Source: Pseudisothecium myosuroides (lineage: Eukaryota; Streptophyta; Bryopsida; Hypnales; Lembophyllaceae). From it: a stretch of 64,000 nucleotides of DNA. The notes beneath the pieces were generated by a model. The model was not told the origin of the DNA. It ran no database searches and was given only the letters and a program-made list of their open reading frames with translations. The position numbers and the translations under genes were made by a program. Position 1 is the first letter of the stretch, and every line of letters starts with the position of its first letter. The stretch lies in assembly GCA_951799445.1 (NCBI GenBank), contig OX637287.1:49443724-49507723 (forward strand), given 5' to 3'. This document shows, one piece after another, positions 62,280-64,000 of this stretch.

Positions 62280-63459
62280 ATGATGTTGGAGCCGGTGGTC
62301 GAAGAGAGCGAATGGATTCAGTGTACAGCATGCAACCGATGGCGCCTTCTGCCTCCTGGAGTGAGCGCTGACGGCCTACCAGAACAATGGTTCATAACCT
62401 TAACTGTGCAACCATTCTTCGAGGGTCGACTATTCCCTAATTTATTGTTGTGTTGGACGTTGGCTTGAGGATTAACTTAGATTCATGCTTGTTGCCCGGG
62501 AAGACTAGATCAGATTCTGAGTTTTCGTTGCATGCACTCCGCAAGGGCCTATCTTTTTCTAATAGGGCGAAGTCTTGCTTTAGGTTTTGTCACACGGAGC
62601 CTTTTAATAGAAACTGCGACGTCCCTGAAGTGGCTGAAACTCTTCCCGATTCTGTCATTGCCGGTCCCAAGAAGTCTTCGGAAGCGAACACAGGTAATTC
62701 AGCACAACTCTAATCTTCCTTGCCACTTTTGTTGAGTACTGTATCACCTTCGGTACGCCAACTTGAACTGCACTCTTTGCTTTCTGTATTGACTGTACGT
62801 AGGGTGAGAGACTTAACCCCTGTTTATGGTCCCATTTCAAAGCCCGCGTGAGTATGGACGGAATTCTAATCGGTATCCGTGCACCAATTCTTGGTACATG
62901 TACTGATCGCCTCATATTTGTGATTGATTTAGAAGTGATTACTTCATTTTCTCCCTGAGGTTGTCGAATTTTTTTTACAGATTATGAAACTCCAAAGTCG
63001 TGCGTCGAAATATTGGTTTACAAAAGAAAAAGAACTGCGGTTATCAGAAACCGCCTTGAATTCAGAGACTGTTCCGTGCAGATCGCACACCACGGCCCTC
63101 TGGACAATGGTAGGACATTTTCCGCAAAGGAAACTAAGTTCCTTCAAAGGAGCATTGAGAGTTACTTCCCAAAGAAAACCGTGTTGATTCAAAAGAACAT
63201 CAAGGATTTATTCCTGAAGAAAAGAAAGCTCGTTCAAGTGAGTATGAAGGATTACTTTCCGCAGAATACCAAGTTCGTTCAAAAGAGAATCAAGGATTTC
63301 TTCCCAAAAATTAAGTACTTCGAAGCCATGAAGAATCTGAGACAAAGTAGCGTGAACTGCGTCAACAGAGATGTCACGGAGGGAAATTCCAGGACAGTAA
63401 TTATGAATATCACGGCAGGGTTTCGTAGACCTCGTGGAAGAGCAAGGAAGCTCAGATGA
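62280..63459 (+). CDS. CW-type zinc-finger protein with four tandem PIP-box-like repeats
   Basis: Exons 62280-62389, 62584-62693 and 62981-63459 join in phase into 232 residues. Residues 12-51 are a CW domain: WIQCTACNRWRLLP, LPEQWF, CHTEPFNRNCDVPE, with zinc-ligand Cys at 15, 18, 39 and 48 and the conserved Trp at 12, 21 and 37. CW domains read methylated histone H3 lysine 4. Residues ~126-184 are four perfect-period 15-residue repeats: FLQRSIESYFPKK, LIQKNIKDLFLKK, LVQVSMKDYFPQN, FVQKRIKDFFPKI. Three match Q-x-x-(I/L/M)-x-x-(F/Y)-(F/Y), the PCNA-interacting PIP box; the second has Leu at the first aromatic position. Basic stretches (YKRKR; RRPRGRARKLR at the C-terminus) suggest nuclear import. 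ATG 62280 is the first in frame. The first donor (AATG|GTTCAT) is weak but required by CW conservation. Function is inferred; I know no characterised relative. Confidence 0.8.
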
Positions 63460-64000
63460 GTTTCAGAGCAGGGAGGAGATTTGAGATCCATGGGTTTCAA
63501 GGTAATTTTGATTTGGAATTTGGTGGTATTGTTATGGAAATAAAGTTATAGCTATGGAATTTTGGAAGTTCTAAATGACCAATGTGAGCATTTTTTCTCA
63601 TTATTCTATATGAGAATAGTGTAGGTAGTTATGGGATCTTTCCAGTTCTGGCCATAGCCTCAATGACAATACCAAGGAGCACTAACATTGACCTTGGTAC
63701 CAAGGACATTGATGAGAGGTATGACCTTTTATTTTGTGAGGTTTGGAGCACAAGTCTAATAGTGTTTGACATGTGGACTGAGTCAAACGATTCCATGGCA
63801 TAAAGCATAGCCTCAGAGGTGTCCTCGATCAGAATTGAAGGAGGTACAGGCACAGGATTCAATGTTGTAAAGAAGAAGACCACACTGTGGACCGGAGCAA
63901 CACTTGACTGCACAAATTTATGGTCATAGGTGTACATGTTCACCTTGAGCTAGGGAAGCAGCTCCTCCTACATTTCAATATAGTTTAAGTGATTGCCCCC
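63460..64000. other. 3' flank of the CW gene with an unrecognised minus-strand open frame
   Basis: The minus strand is open for 104 codons at 63943-63629 (including PVHSVVFFFTTLNPVPVPPS). I recognise no domain, start context or splice structure; it could be a gene fragment or chance. The window ends here. Confidence 0.3.

Overview
This is plant nuclear DNA. Genes are split into short exons with GT-AG introns of mostly 80-300 bp. TTTAGGG-type motifs occur, and the gene set is land-plant in type: a LON1-type Lon protease with a mitochondrial presequence, a SUVR methyltransferase with a WIYLD domain, and an ASH2/TRAUCO protein. Coding exons are moderately GC-rich; the intergenic DNA is very AT-rich and full of small DNA transposons. 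The compact introns, and repeat termini that I do not recognise from seed plants, make a non-seed plant such as a bryophyte or lycophyte a reasonable guess, but that is inference. Exon coordinates below were worked out by hand from reading frame, splice signals and family conservation.

Layout: 1-5.4 kb, minus strand, a FAS1-domain gene that reads in phase into a complete amidase; its last exon lies beyond the left edge. 5.4-9.4 kb, intergenic, with a telomere-like tract and a 480-bp tandem duplication. 9.4-13.0 kb, plus strand, ASH2/TRAUCO. 14.5-24.2 kb, minus strand, a 21-exon LON1. 24.2-31.7 kb, repeats. 31.7-35.6 kb, minus strand, SUVR-type SET protein. 37-41.5 kb, transposon-rich AT DNA. 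41.5-44.2 kb, minus strand, TRAF-type zinc-finger protein. 44.2-54.5 kb, repeats with two gene remnants (penta-EF-hand and kelch) and a possible first exon with a mitochondrial presequence. 54.5-56.9 kb, minus strand, an F-box/kelch gene with one in-frame UGA. 57-62 kb, repeats. 62.3-63.5 kb, plus strand, a small CW zinc-finger protein.

The most striking observations are these. (1) The CW protein ends in four tandem 15-residue repeats. Three match the PCNA-interacting PIP-box consensus and the fourth is one position off. This would be a histone-H3K4 reader carrying a PCNA-docking array. (2) The predicted secreted protein joins a signal peptide, a FAS1 domain and an amidase. (3) A family of non-autonomous transposons always inserts at TTAA and has TIRs beginning CCC(C)T. 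A paralogous empty site lies beside one copy. These are piggyBac hallmarks. (4) A second, ~200-bp family sits in introns of three neighbouring genes. (5) The F-box/kelch gene has perfect splice phasing but a single UGA.

Three genes concern chromatin: ASH2 (H3K4 methylation), SUVR (H3K9 methylation) and the CW reader. They lie on different strands and far apart, so no operon-like link is implied.
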